From Streptomyces sp. CHD11 (GTDB lineage: Bacteria; Actinomycetota; Actinomycetes; Streptomycetales; Streptomycetaceae), in contig NZ_JABTTS010000005.1 of assembly GCF_018638295.1 (NCBI RefSeq), positions 178,483 to 242,482 of the forward strand: a stretch of 64,000 bases of DNA. Direction: 5' to 3'. The translations under genes were made by a program, and so were the position numbers. The first letter of the stretch is position 1; every line of letters starts with the position of its first letter. The notes below the pieces were generated by a model. It had not been told where the DNA came from. It did no database searches and was given only the letters and a program-made list of their open reading frames with translations. Positions 45,649 to 53,638 of this stretch are shown one piece after another.

Positions 45649-46029
45649 TCACGCGTCGAAGCGGGCCGCCTTCAGGTACTCCGGATTGGGGTCCAGGGCG
45701 GCCGCCAGCCGGAAGTGGCGCCTGGCCGGGTGCGGGCGGTTCTGCCGCTGATAGGTGCGGGCGAGGGCGAAGTGGGCGAAGGCGTTGTCCGGCTCGCGCT
45801 CCAGGACCAGGGAGAACTCCAGCTCGGCGGGCCGCAGCTGGGCCGCCGCGAAGAAGGCGCGAGCCCGCAGCAGGCGCGCGGCGGTGTTCTCCGGGTGGAC
45901 GTCGATCACGCCGTCCAGCAGCTTCACCGCGCCCTTCGGGTCACGGGAGGCGAGCAGCTGTTCGGCGGCACGGAAGTCGATGACATGCGTCTGAGGCGTA
46001 CGTCCGGTCGGACCACTGATCTCGGGCAC
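45649..46029 (-). CDS. Tetratricopeptide repeat protein
   Basis: 126 residues from GTG 46029 after AAGGA. Three TPR helix pairs from about residue 17 (FRAAEQLLASRDPKGAVKLLDGVIDVHPENTAARLLRARAFFAA ... LEFSLVLEREPDNAFAHFALARTYQRQ ... ARRHFRLAAALDPNPEYL). A protein-protein docking unit with no catalytic domain. It lies directly downstream of coaE on the same strand, 50 bases away, and may be co-transcribed. Confidence 0.92.
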   Translation of the reverse strand: MPEISGPTGRTPQTHVIDFRAAEQLLASRDPKGAVKLLDGVIDVHPENTAARLLRARAFFAAAQLRPAELEFSLVLEREPDNAFAHFALARTYQRQNRPHPARRHFRLAAALDPNPEYLKAARFDA

Positions 46030-46079
46030 GGCGGAATCCTTCCCTCACTCAGCACGTTCAACGCCCCGCCGGAAGCCGT

Positions 46080-46691
46080 CTATTCCGGGCCGGACGACCG
46101 TGCCCGGTGCTCCAGCCCGGACCACACGTCCTTGACGCGCTGCGCCAGCTCGTCGAGGGGTACGTCGTTGTCGATGACGATGTCGGCGATCGCCCGGCGC
46201 TGCTCGCGGGACGCCTGGGCGCCCATCCGCGCGCGTGCGTCCTCCTCCGTCATGCCGCGCCGGCCCACGAGCCGCTCGAGCTGGGTCGCAGGGCTCGCGT
46301 CCACGACGATCACGAGGTCGTAGAGGGACTCCAGACCGTTCTCGGTCAGCAGCGGGACGTCGTGCACGACGACCGCGTCCTCGGGGGCGGCCTCCTCCAG
46401 CTCGCGGGAGCGGGCTTCCACCAGGGGGTGGACGATCGAGTTCAGGACGGCGAGCCTCTCCGGGTCGGCGAAGACGATCGAGCCCAGCCGGGCCCGGTCG
46501 AGGCTGCCGTCCTCGGCCAGGATCCCCTCACCGAAGGCGTCCACCACGGCGCGGAGGCCCGGCGTGCCCGGCTCGACGACTTCCCGCGCGATGCGGTCCG
46601 CGTCGATCAGGACTGCCCCGCACTCGACGAGCAGCCGCGACACCTCACTCTTGCCGGCCCCGATACCGCCGGTCAGACCCACTGTCAGCAT
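46080..46691 (-). CDS. coaE: Dephospho-CoA kinase
   Basis: 203 residues. Last step of coenzyme A synthesis: phosphorylates the ribose 3'-hydroxyl. P-loop [18 protein letters not shown] at residues 4-21, [20 protein letters not shown] with the catalytic Asp, [38 protein letters not shown] and the arginine-rich [28 protein letters not shown] lid. The gene has no Shine-Dalgarno; TAGGCT ends 7 bases before the ATG, so the mRNA is probably leaderless. The TPR gene follows it and PAC2 precedes it on the same strand. Confidence 0.97.
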   Translation of the reverse strand: MLTVGLTGGIGAGKSEVSRLLVECGAVLIDADRIAREVVEPGTPGLRAVVDAFGEGILAEDGSLDRARLGSIVFADPERLAVLNSIVHPLVEARSRELEEAAPEDAVVVHDVPLLTENGLESLYDLVIVVDASPATQLERLVGRRGMTEEDARARMGAQASREQRRAIADIVIDNDVPLDELAQRVKDVWSGLEHRARSSGPE

Positions 46692-46788
46692 GGGCAGCAG
46701 CCTAGCCAGGCCGGTCCGGCGGGCGGCGCCGGGGAGGGCGCCGGCGCGCCACCGGCGAGCGGGAACGGCGCCGGGTGTGCCGAGGGCG

Positions 46789-47727
46789 TCAGCTGTCGCC
46801 TTCCCGTTCCGCCAGGAAACGTTCGAACTCGCGGCCGATCTCGTCCGCCGAGGGGATCTCCGCCGGCTCGGCCAGCATGTTGCCCCGGGTCTCCGCGCCC
46901 GCCGCGGCGTCGTACTGGTGCTCGAGGCCCTGGACGAGGGCGGTCAGTTCCTCGTCGCCCTCCCGGATCTGGCGGTCGATCTCGGTCTGGGTGCGGTGGG
47001 CGTCGGTGCGCAGGGAGTGCGCGACACCGGGCAGGACCAGTCCGGTGGCGGCCGTCAGCGTCTCCAGGGCGGTCAGTGCCGCGTCCGGGTAAGGGGAACG
47101 GGCGATGTAGTGCGGCACGTGCGCGGCGACGCCCAGGACGTCGTGTCCGGCCTGCATGAGCCGGTACTCGACCAGCGCCTCGGCGCTGCCGGGCACCTGC
47201 GCCTCGTCGAAGACACTGCTGGTCACCGGGACGAGGTCGGTGCGGTTGCCGTGCGGGGTGATGCCGACGGGGCGGGTGTGCGGAACGCCCATGGGGATGC
47301 CGTGGAAGTTGACCGAGAGGCGGACGCCGAGCCGTTCCACGATCTGCTGGACGGCCGCGGCGAAGCGCTCCCACTCGACATCCGGCTCGGGCCCGGACAG
47401 CAGCAGGAACGGTGCCCCGGTGGCGTCCTGGACGAGGCGCACCTCGATGGCGGGGACCTCGTAGTCGCTCCAGCGGTCGCGGGTGAAGGTCAGCAGCGGA
47501 CGCCGGGCCCGGTAGTCGACGAGCCGGTCGTGGTCGAACCGGGCGACGACCTGGTGGGGCAGCGCGCCGAGCAGCCGGTCGACGATCTGGTCGCCGGTCT
47601 CCCCCGCGTCGATGTATCCGTCGAAGTGGTAGAGCATGACAAGTCCGGCCGACTCCTGGGCCAGCGCCATGTCGACGACGCCGAGCCCCTTCGGCTCCCA
47701 TGCGTACAAACCCTGCGGATCAAGCAC
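46789..47727 (-). CDS. PAC2-family (proteasome assembly chaperone-like) protein
   Basis: 312 residues from GTG 47727 after AGGAG. PAC2 fold: [57 protein letters not shown], and [26 protein letters not shown]. Actinobacterial PAC2 proteins are often encoded near proteasome or ribosomal genes and are proposed to act as ATP-grasp-linked or proteasome chaperone-like factors. The exact role is unproven. Acidic C-terminal tail ([17 protein letters not shown]). Confidence 0.9.
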   Translation of the reverse strand: MLDPQGLYAWEPKGLGVVDMALAQESAGLVMLYHFDGYIDAGETGDQIVDRLLGALPHQVVARFDHDRLVDYRARRPLLTFTRDRWSDYEVPAIEVRLVQDATGAPFLLLSGPEPDVEWERFAAAVQQIVERLGVRLSVNFHGIPMGVPHTRPVGITPHGNRTDLVPVTSSVFDEAQVPGSAEALVEYRLMQAGHDVLGVAAHVPHYIARSPYPDAALTALETLTAATGLVLPGVAHSLRTDAHRTQTEIDRQIREGDEELTALVQGLEHQYDAAAGAETRGNMLAEPAEIPSADEIGREFERFLAEREGDS

Positions 47728-47912
47728 AGTGACCGCTCCTCCTCGTGTCCGTACAGCACAACGTGGCCGGCGACACCGGCATTCCCGGGCCCGAGCCGAT
47801 CAGGGGCGACTTCTCCGGTCGGGGGCGCGGGACCTGTGCGACAAGCCCCCTCCGGCCCTGTGGCGATCCGCCTGCCCCACTCCCGGACAGTGCTGCTCCG
47901 CCCCGGGACAGC

Positions 47913-47950
47913 ACTGAGGGGCCGCACCTCGAAAGGTACGGCCCCTCAGT
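47913..47950 (-). terminator. Terminator after rpsA
   Basis: 12-base perfect arms (47913-47924 and 47939-47950) with a 14-base loop, 27 bases past the rpsA stop codon. A second hairpin (CAGTGCTG / CAGCACTG, 47888-47916) overlaps its far arm. Confidence 0.85.
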
Positions 47951-47976
47951 CAACGGCTAAGCCTCAGCGGAGAGCG

Positions 47977-49491
47977 TCAGCTCTGCCCACCCGCCAGCTT
48001 CTCCCGCAGCGCGGCCAGCGCCTCGTCCGAGGCCAGCGCGCCGGACTGGTCGCCACCCTCGGAGGAGTACGAACCGCCGCCGCCACCGCCGCCACCGGAC
48101 GCGGCCGGAGCCGCACCCGCGGTGTCGGTGCCCTCGGCAGCGGCCTTCTCGTCCGCCTCGCGGGACTTGATGACCTGCGCCTGGTGCTGCTCGAAGCGGG
48201 ACTGCGCCTCGGCGTACTGGGTCTCCCACGCCTCCCGCTGGGTCTCGTAGCCCTCGAGCCAGTCGTTGGTCTCGGGGTCGAAGCCCTCGGGGTAGATGTA
48301 GTTGCCCTGGTCGTCGTAGGACGCGGCCATGCCGTACAGGGTCGGGTCGAACTCGACCGTCGACGGGTCGGCACCGAAGGCCTCGTTGGCCTGCTTCAGC
48401 GAGAGGCTGATGCGACGGCGCTCGAGGTCGATGTCGATGACCTTGACGAAGATCTCGTCGTTGACCTGGACGACCTGCTCCGGGATCTCCACGTGGCGCT
48501 CGGCCAGCTCGGAGATGTGGACCAGACCCTCGATCCCCTCGTCCACGCGGACGAACGCACCGAACGGAACCAGCTTCGTGACCTTGCCGGGCACGACCTG
48601 GCCGATCTGGTGGGTACGGGCGAACTGCTGCCACGGGTCTTCCTGGGTCGCCTTCAGCGACAGGGAGACACGCTCGCGGTCCATGTCGACGTCGAGGACC
48701 TCGACCGTGACCTCCTGGCCGACCTCGACGACCTCGGAGGGGTGGTCGATGTGCTTCCAGGACAGCTCGGAGACGTGAACCAGACCGTCGACGCCACCCA
48801 GGTCCACGAAGGCACCGAAGTTGACGATCGAGGAGACGACGCCGGAACGGACCTGACCCTTCTGGAGGGTCGTGAGGAAGGTCTGGCGGACCTCGGACTG
48901 GGTCTGCTCGAGCCAGGCACGGCGGGACAGAACCACGTTGTTGCGATTCTTGTCCAGCTCGATGATCTTCGCCTCGAGCTCCTTGCCCACGTAGGGCTGG
49001 AGGTCGCGAACACGGCGCATCTCGACCAGGGAGGCCGGGAGGAAGCCGCGGAGGCCGATGTCGAGGATGAGACCACCCTTGACGACCTCGATGACGGTAC
49101 CGGTGACGATGCCGTCCTCTTCCTTGATCTTCTCGATGGTGCCCCAGGCACGCTCGTACTGGGCGCGCTTCTTCGAGAGGATCAGGCGGCCTTCCTTGTC
49201 CTCCTTCTGAAGGACAAGGGCCTCGATCTCGTCACCGACGGCGACGACCTCGTTCGGGTCGACGTCGTGCTTGATCGAGAGCTCGCGGCTCGGGATGACA
49301 CCTTCGGTCTTGTAACCGATGTCGAGCAGGACCTCGTCCCGGTCGACCTTCACGATGACGCCGTCGACGATGTCGCCGTCGTTGAAGTACTTGATCGTCT
49401 CGTCGATCGCGGCGAGGAATGCTTCCTCGTTACCGATGTCGTTGACCGCAACCTGCGGGGTGGTGGCGGTGGTCTCGGTGCTGCTCGTCAT
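47977..49491 (-). CDS. rpsA: 30S ribosomal protein S1
   Basis: 504 residues from ATG 49491. Four S1 repeats: residues about 34-105 (GDIVDGVIVKVDRDEVLLDIGYKTEGVIPSREL), 120-190 (DGIVTGTVIEVVKGGLILDIGLRGFLPASL), 205-275 (GQVRSGVVSSIVNFGAFVDLGGVDGLVHVSELSWKH) and 290-360 (GQVVPGKVTKLVPFGAFVRVDEGIEGLVHISEL). The acidic C-terminal part ends in a nine-residue glycine run. S1 binds mRNA for 30S initiation, with four rather than six repeats as usual in actinobacteria. Preceded by a ~190-base leader with hairpins and a consensus promoter. Confidence 0.98.
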   Translation of the reverse strand: MTSSTETTATTPQVAVNDIGNEEAFLAAIDETIKYFNDGDIVDGVIVKVDRDEVLLDIGYKTEGVIPSRELSIKHDVDPNEVVAVGDEIEALVLQKEDKEGRLILSKKRAQYERAWGTIEKIKEEDGIVTGTVIEVVKGGLILDIGLRGFLPASLVEMRRVRDLQPYVGKELEAKIIELDKNRNNVVLSRRAWLEQTQSEVRQTFLTTLQKGQVRSGVVSSIVNFGAFVDLGGVDGLVHVSELSWKHIDHPSEVVEVGQEVTVEVLDVDMDRERVSLSLKATQEDPWQQFARTHQIGQVVPGKVTKLVPFGAFVRVDEGIEGLVHISELAERHVEIPEQVVQVNDEIFVKVIDIDLERRRISLSLKQANEAFGADPSTVEFDPTLYGMAASYDDQGNYIYPEGFDPETNDWLEGYETQREAWETQYAEAQSRFEQHQAQVIKSREADEKAAAEGTDTAGAAPAASGGGGGGGGSYSSEGGDQSGALASDEALAALREKLAGGQS

Positions 49492-49712
49492 GTGGGAAAG
49501 GGCTCCGGTACGGACATTGAAGTCGTAGGTACTGCTACGCCGGAGCCCGTTTCGCTCTGCAGAAGCCGGACAGCCAAGTAAGCGTCCCACCAGATACTGG
49601 CGATGACGCCTCGAGAACCGAGGGGACATACAACAGATGCGAGCGCAGCCTGCTACGTCTGAGGCGCGCAAGCTCGCAGCGCAACTTGTAGCATACGGGG
49701 GCAGCCGGGCAG
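49492..49712 (-). other. rpsA 5' leader with hairpin next to the start codon
   Basis: No gene is supported. The minus-strand leader holds CGGGCTCCGG paired with CCGGAGCCC (arms 49540-49548 and 49500-49508), ending 8 bases before the ATG, and a smaller TGCGAGC/GCTCGCA stem farther upstream. No Shine-Dalgarno is evident next to the ATG. Confidence 0.6.
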
Positions 49713-49718
49713 GGTCAA
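49690..49718 (-). promoter_or_regulatory. Consensus housekeeping promoter of rpsA
   Basis: On the minus strand TTGACC, exactly 17 bases, TATGCT. It is a textbook vegetative (HrdB-type) promoter. Confidence 0.85.
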
Positions 49719-49856
49719 TGCGCGAAGCCGCCCACCCGGGGCAGATCGCCGCATAACCGGCACAAGTCCCATCATCCGAGGCCACGCAGGGGCGGAGAAC
49801 CCGCTTCCGCGACACACCGGAGTCCGGATGGACGGAAGAGTACGACGAGGGAGCCG

Positions 49857-50669
49857 ATCATCCAAGAGCCCGTAGCACCCGAACCGGAAGCGACCCGGCG
49901 GGAGGCCGGCGTCGCGGAGAGCACCCGCGCCAACCGGGGCTGGTGGGACCGCAACGCGGACGAGTACCAGACCGAGCACGGCACCTTCCTCGGCGACGAC
50001 CGCTTCGTGTGGGGTCCCGAGGGCCTGGACGAGGTGGAGGCGGAGCTGCTCGGTCCGCAGGAGGAGCTGAAGGGGCGGGACGTCCTGGAACTGGGCGCCG
50101 GCGCGGCGCAGTGCTCGCGCTGGCTGGCCGCCCAGGGGGCGCGTCCGGTGGCCCTGGACATCTCGCACCGGCAGTTGCAGCACGCGCTGCGCATCGGCGG
50201 GCCGGTCCCGCTGGTGTGCGCCGACGCGGGCGCGCTGCCGTTCGCCGACGGCTCCTTCGACCTGGCCTGCTCGGCGTACGGGGCGCTGCCCTTCGTCGCC
50301 GATCCGCGGGTGGTGCTGCGCGAGGTGCGCCGGGTGCTGCGGCCCGGGGGCCGGCTGGTGTTCTCCCTGACGCATCCGGTCCGCTGGGCGTTCCCGGACG
50401 AGCCGGGTCCGGAGGGGCTGAGCGTCTCCGGTTCGTACTTCGACCGCACGCCGTACGTGGAGCAGGACGACGACGGCCGCGCGGTGTACGTCGAGCACCA
50501 CCGGACGCTCGGCGACCGGGTGCGCGACGTCGTCGCCTCGGGGTTCCGGCTGGTGGATCTGGTCGAGCCGGAGTGGCCGCGGTGGAACACCTCCGAATGG
50601 GGCGGCTGGTCCCCGCTGCGCGGCCGGCTGATCCCGGGGACGGCGATCTTCGTGTGCGTACGGGACTGA
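49857..50669 (+). CDS. SAM-dependent methyltransferase with no normal start codon
   Basis: The clear part, STRANRGWWDRNADEYQTEHG...DRFVWGPEGL, is a family-type N-terminus and precedes the first in-frame GTG (50007). Upstream of it, no ATG, GTG or TTG occurs in frame back to beyond 49743. ATC codons at 49857 and 49860 follow GAGGGAG and would give 270 residues, a typical length. SAM motifs: VLELGAGAAQCSRWLAAQG, ALDISHRQLQHAL, FDLACSAYGALPFVADP and VLRPGGRLVFSLTHPVRW. The substrate is unknown. HrpB follows four bases later on the same strand. Either a rare ATC start or a mutated start codon is possible. Confidence 0.65.
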   Translation: MIQEPVAPEPEATRREAGVAESTRANRGWWDRNADEYQTEHGTFLGDDRFVWGPEGLDEVEAELLGPQEELKGRDVLELGAGAAQCSRWLAAQGARPVALDISHRQLQHALRIGGPVPLVCADAGALPFADGSFDLACSAYGALPFVADPRVVLREVRRVLRPGGRLVFSLTHPVRWAFPDEPGPEGLSVSGSYFDRTPYVEQDDDGRAVYVEHHRTLGDRVRDVVASGFRLVDLVEPEWPRWNTSEWGGWSPLRGRLIPGTAIFVCVRD

Positions 50670-50673
50670 GCGC

Positions 50674-53316
50674 GTGCTCCGTCATGACGCCCTGGACGCC
50701 CTCCCCGTACGCGACGCCCTGCCGGGGCTGACCGACGCGCTCGACGCGCACGGCACCGCCGTGCTGGAGGCGCCGCCCGGGACAGGTAAGACGACGCTGG
50801 TGCCGTTGGCCCTGGCGGGGCTGCTCGGAGCGGGCCCCGCGCGGCGGGTGGTGGTCGCCGAGCCACGGCGGATCGCCGCCCGCGCGGCGGCACGGCGGAT
50901 GGCGTGGCTGCTGGGTGAGCGGGTCGGCGAGTCCGTCGGTTTCACCGTGCGCGGGGAGCGGGCGGTCGGACGGCGCACGCGCGTGGAGGTCGTCACGACC
51001 GGGGTGCTCCTGCAGCGGCTGCAGCGCGACCAGGAGCTGGCCGGGACGGATGTGGTGGTGCTCGACGAGTGCCACGAGCGGCATCTGGACGCGGACACGA
51101 CGGCGGCGTTCCTCTGGGACGTGCGCGGGACGCTCCGCCCCGACCTGCGGCTGGTGGCCGCGTCGGCGACCACGGACGCGGAGGGCTGGGCGCGGCTGCT
51201 GGGGGGCGCGCCGGTGGTACGGGCACGCGGTGCCGCGTACCCGGTGGAGGTGGTGTGGGCGCCTCCCGCACGTGCGCTGCCGCCGCCGCACGGCATGCGG
51301 GTCGATCCGGCGCTGCTGACGCATGTGGCGGCGGTGGTGCGGCGGGTCCTGGCCGAGCGGGACGGGGACGTGCTGGCCTTCCTGCCCGGAGTGGGCGAGA
51401 TCGCGCGGGTGGCCGGGCAGCTCGGGGATCTGGACGGCGTGGATCTGCTCCAGGTGCACGGGCGGGCGCCGGCCGCCGTGCAGGACGCGGTACTGGCGCC
51501 CGGCGAGCGGCGCCGGGTGGTGCTGGCGACGTCCGTGGCGGAGTCGTCGCTGACGGTTCCCGGGGTGCGGACGGTCGTGGATTCGGGTCTCGCCCGGGAG
51601 CCGCGGGTCGATCACGCGCGGGGGCTGAGCGCGCTGACGACGGTACGGGCGTCCCGCGCGGCGGGGCGGCAGCGGGCGGGGCGTGCCGGACGTGAGGCGC
51701 CGGGTGCGGTGTACCGCTGCTGGGCGGAGGCGGAGGACGCGCGGCTGCCGCGCTTCCCCTCCCCGGAGATCAAGGTCGCCGATCTGACGGCGTTCGCGCT
51801 CCAGGCGGCCTGCTGGGGTGATCCGGACGCCTCCGGCCTGGCGCTGCTGGATCCCCCGCCGGGCGGGGCGATGGCGGCGGCCCGCTCCGTCCTGACGGCC
51901 GTCGGGGCGGTGGACCCGGGCGGACGTGCCACGGAGCGCGGTGTGCGGTTGTCACGGCTGGGGCTGCATCCCCGGCTGGGGCGGGCGCTGCTGGACGCGG
52001 CTCCGGTGGTGGGCGCGGGCCTCGCCGCCGAGGTGGTCGCCCTGATCGGCGAGGAGCCACCACGCGGCTACGGCGACGACCTGGCCGGCGCCCTGCGCAC
52101 CGCCCGGCACGGCGGTGACGCGTACGCCGCCCGCTGGCGCTCAGAGGTCCGCCGGCTGCGCCGCCTCGTCCCGGAGCCCCCGCACACCACGGACCCGACA
52201 CCACCGGACCCTCCCTCACGCCCCGGGGACGGTGACGGGTCCGCTGTGGATCCCGCGGCCGGGGCGGAGGACGCGGGTACGGGCGCGGGTACGGATACCG
52301 GCGCGGGAGGCGCGTGGGAGGTGTCGGGCCCGGCGGGCGGCGGGGAGGACGGCCGGATCGGGGTGGTGGTCGCGCTCGCCTTTCCCGAGCGGGTGGCGCG
52401 CAGGGACGGCGGGGCGTATCTGATGGTGTCCGGGACCCGGGCCGAGGTGGGGGCGGGGTCCGGGTTGCGGGGAGCGGAATGGCTCGCCGTCGCCGTGGCC
52501 GACCGGCCGGTGGGGCGCGGGCACGCGCGTGTGGCGCTCGGAGCGGTCGTCGGCGAGGGGATCGCGCGGCATGCCGCCGGTGCGCTGCTGGAGCGCCGCG
52601 CGGAGGTGCGCTGGGCCGGCGGGGACGTCGTCGCGCGGCGGGTCGAGCGGCTGGGGGCGGTGGAGCTGGCCGTACGGCCGCATACCGGCGCCGACCCCGT
52701 GCTGGTACGGGCCGCGCTGCTGGACGGTCTGCGGGAGGAGGGGTTCGGGCTGTTGCGGTGGCCGGCCGGGGCGGCCGTACTGCGGCAGCGGCTGGCCTTC
52801 GTGCACGGGCGGCTCGGTGAGCCGTGGCCCGATGTGTCCGACGGCGCGCTGCACGGGCGCGTGGAGGAGTGGCTGGAGCCGGAGCTGAGCCGGGCACGGC
52901 GGCGGGCCGATCTCGCCCGGATCGACGCCGGGCAGGCGCTCGGGCGGCTGCTCCCCTGGGCCGGCGGCGAGGCCGCCCGGCTCGACGAACTCGCGCCCGA
53001 ACGGATCACCGTCCCCAGCGGGTCCGCGGTCCGGATCGACTACTCCGACCCGCAGCGGCCGGTGCTCGCGGTGAAGCTGCAGGAGATGTTCGGGCTCCAG
53101 GAGTCGCCGCGGGTGGCCGGGGTGCCGCTGCTGGTCCATCTGCTGTCCCCGGCGGGGCGGCCTGCCGCCGTGACCGCCGATCTCGCCTCCTTCTGGCGGG
53201 ACGGATACAAGGGCGTACGGGCCGAGCTGCGCGGACGCTATCCCAGGCATCCCTGGCCGGAGGATCCGGCCGCCGCCGAGCCGACCCGGCACACCAACGC
53301 GCGGCTCAGGCGGTGA
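50674..53316 (+). CDS. hrpB: ATP-dependent RNA helicase HrpB
   Basis: 880 residues from GTG 50674, four bases after the methyltransferase stop. DEAH-box helicase motifs: I PPGTGKTTLVPLALAG, Ia VVAEPRRIAARAAARRMA, DECHERHLD (II), SATTDAEG (III), FLPGVGEIARV (IV), ATSVAESSLTVPGV (V), AGRQRAGRAGREAPG (VI). The HA2 and HrpB C-terminal domains follow (WLAVAVADRPVGRGHARVALGAVV; IRIDYSDPQRPVLAVKLQEMFGL). An unconserved, low-complexity insertion of about 60 residues lies at residues 505-565. The biochemical role of HrpB is not settled. Confidence 0.95.
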   Translation: MLRHDALDALPVRDALPGLTDALDAHGTAVLEAPPGTGKTTLVPLALAGLLGAGPARRVVVAEPRRIAARAAARRMAWLLGERVGESVGFTVRGERAVGRRTRVEVVTTGVLLQRLQRDQELAGTDVVVLDECHERHLDADTTAAFLWDVRGTLRPDLRLVAASATTDAEGWARLLGGAPVVRARGAAYPVEVVWAPPARALPPPHGMRVDPALLTHVAAVVRRVLAERDGDVLAFLPGVGEIARVAGQLGDLDGVDLLQVHGRAPAAVQDAVLAPGERRRVVLATSVAESSLTVPGVRTVVDSGLAREPRVDHARGLSALTTVRASRAAGRQRAGRAGREAPGAVYRCWAEAEDARLPRFPSPEIKVADLTAFALQAACWGDPDASGLALLDPPPGGAMAAARSVLTAVGAVDPGGRATERGVRLSRLGLHPRLGRALLDAAPVVGAGLAAEVVALIGEEPPRGYGDDLAGALRTARHGGDAYAARWRSEVRRLRRLVPEPPHTTDPTPPDPPSRPGDGDGSAVDPAAGAEDAGTGAGTDTGAGGAWEVSGPAGGGEDGRIGVVVALAFPERVARRDGGAYLMVSGTRAEVGAGSGLRGAEWLAVAVADRPVGRGHARVALGAVVGEGIARHAAGALLERRAEVRWAGGDVVARRVERLGAVELAVRPHTGADPVLVRAALLDGLREEGFGLLRWPAGAAVLRQRLAFVHGRLGEPWPDVSDGALHGRVEEWLEPELSRARRRADLARIDAGQALGRLLPWAGGEAARLDELAPERITVPSGSAVRIDYSDPQRPVLAVKLQEMFGLQESPRVAGVPLLVHLLSPAGRPAAVTADLASFWRDGYKGVRAELRGRYPRHPWPEDPAAAEPTRHTNARLRR

Positions 53317-53638
53317 GCCGCGGCCGGCTCCCATGCGAACGGGCCGGCTCCGACGGGAACCGGGTCGCACACGGCAGCGGCTTCCGGGAGCGCCCCTGCC
53401 CTGCTCGGGTGTACGGCCCGGCGCATGCGTCCGGCGGCCGCCGGGGCATGCGGCGCGCGCGGGCGGTGAGGGAGCGGCGTACGGGCCGGGCGGCGTGCGG
53501 GCCTGAGGCGTACGGGCCTGACGGCGTGGGCGCCTACGGGCCGGGCGGCTCATGGCCGGGCGCCGCCCAAACGTGCGGTCTCCTCGGTGAGACGGCGCGC
53601 CACCGCCCGTCGGTGCGGTGGCGTGCCGCCGTCGTCCG
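53317..53638. other. Intergenic region after hrpB
   Basis: No gene is supported. It includes several imperfect GGCGTACGGGCC-like units between 53460 and 53555. No terminator with good arms was found. Confidence 0.4.

Noticed and set aside
46564..49581. A 1005-codon plus-strand frame over coaE, PAC2 and rpsA
   Set aside because: It crosses three real minus-strand genes and shows the shadow composition.
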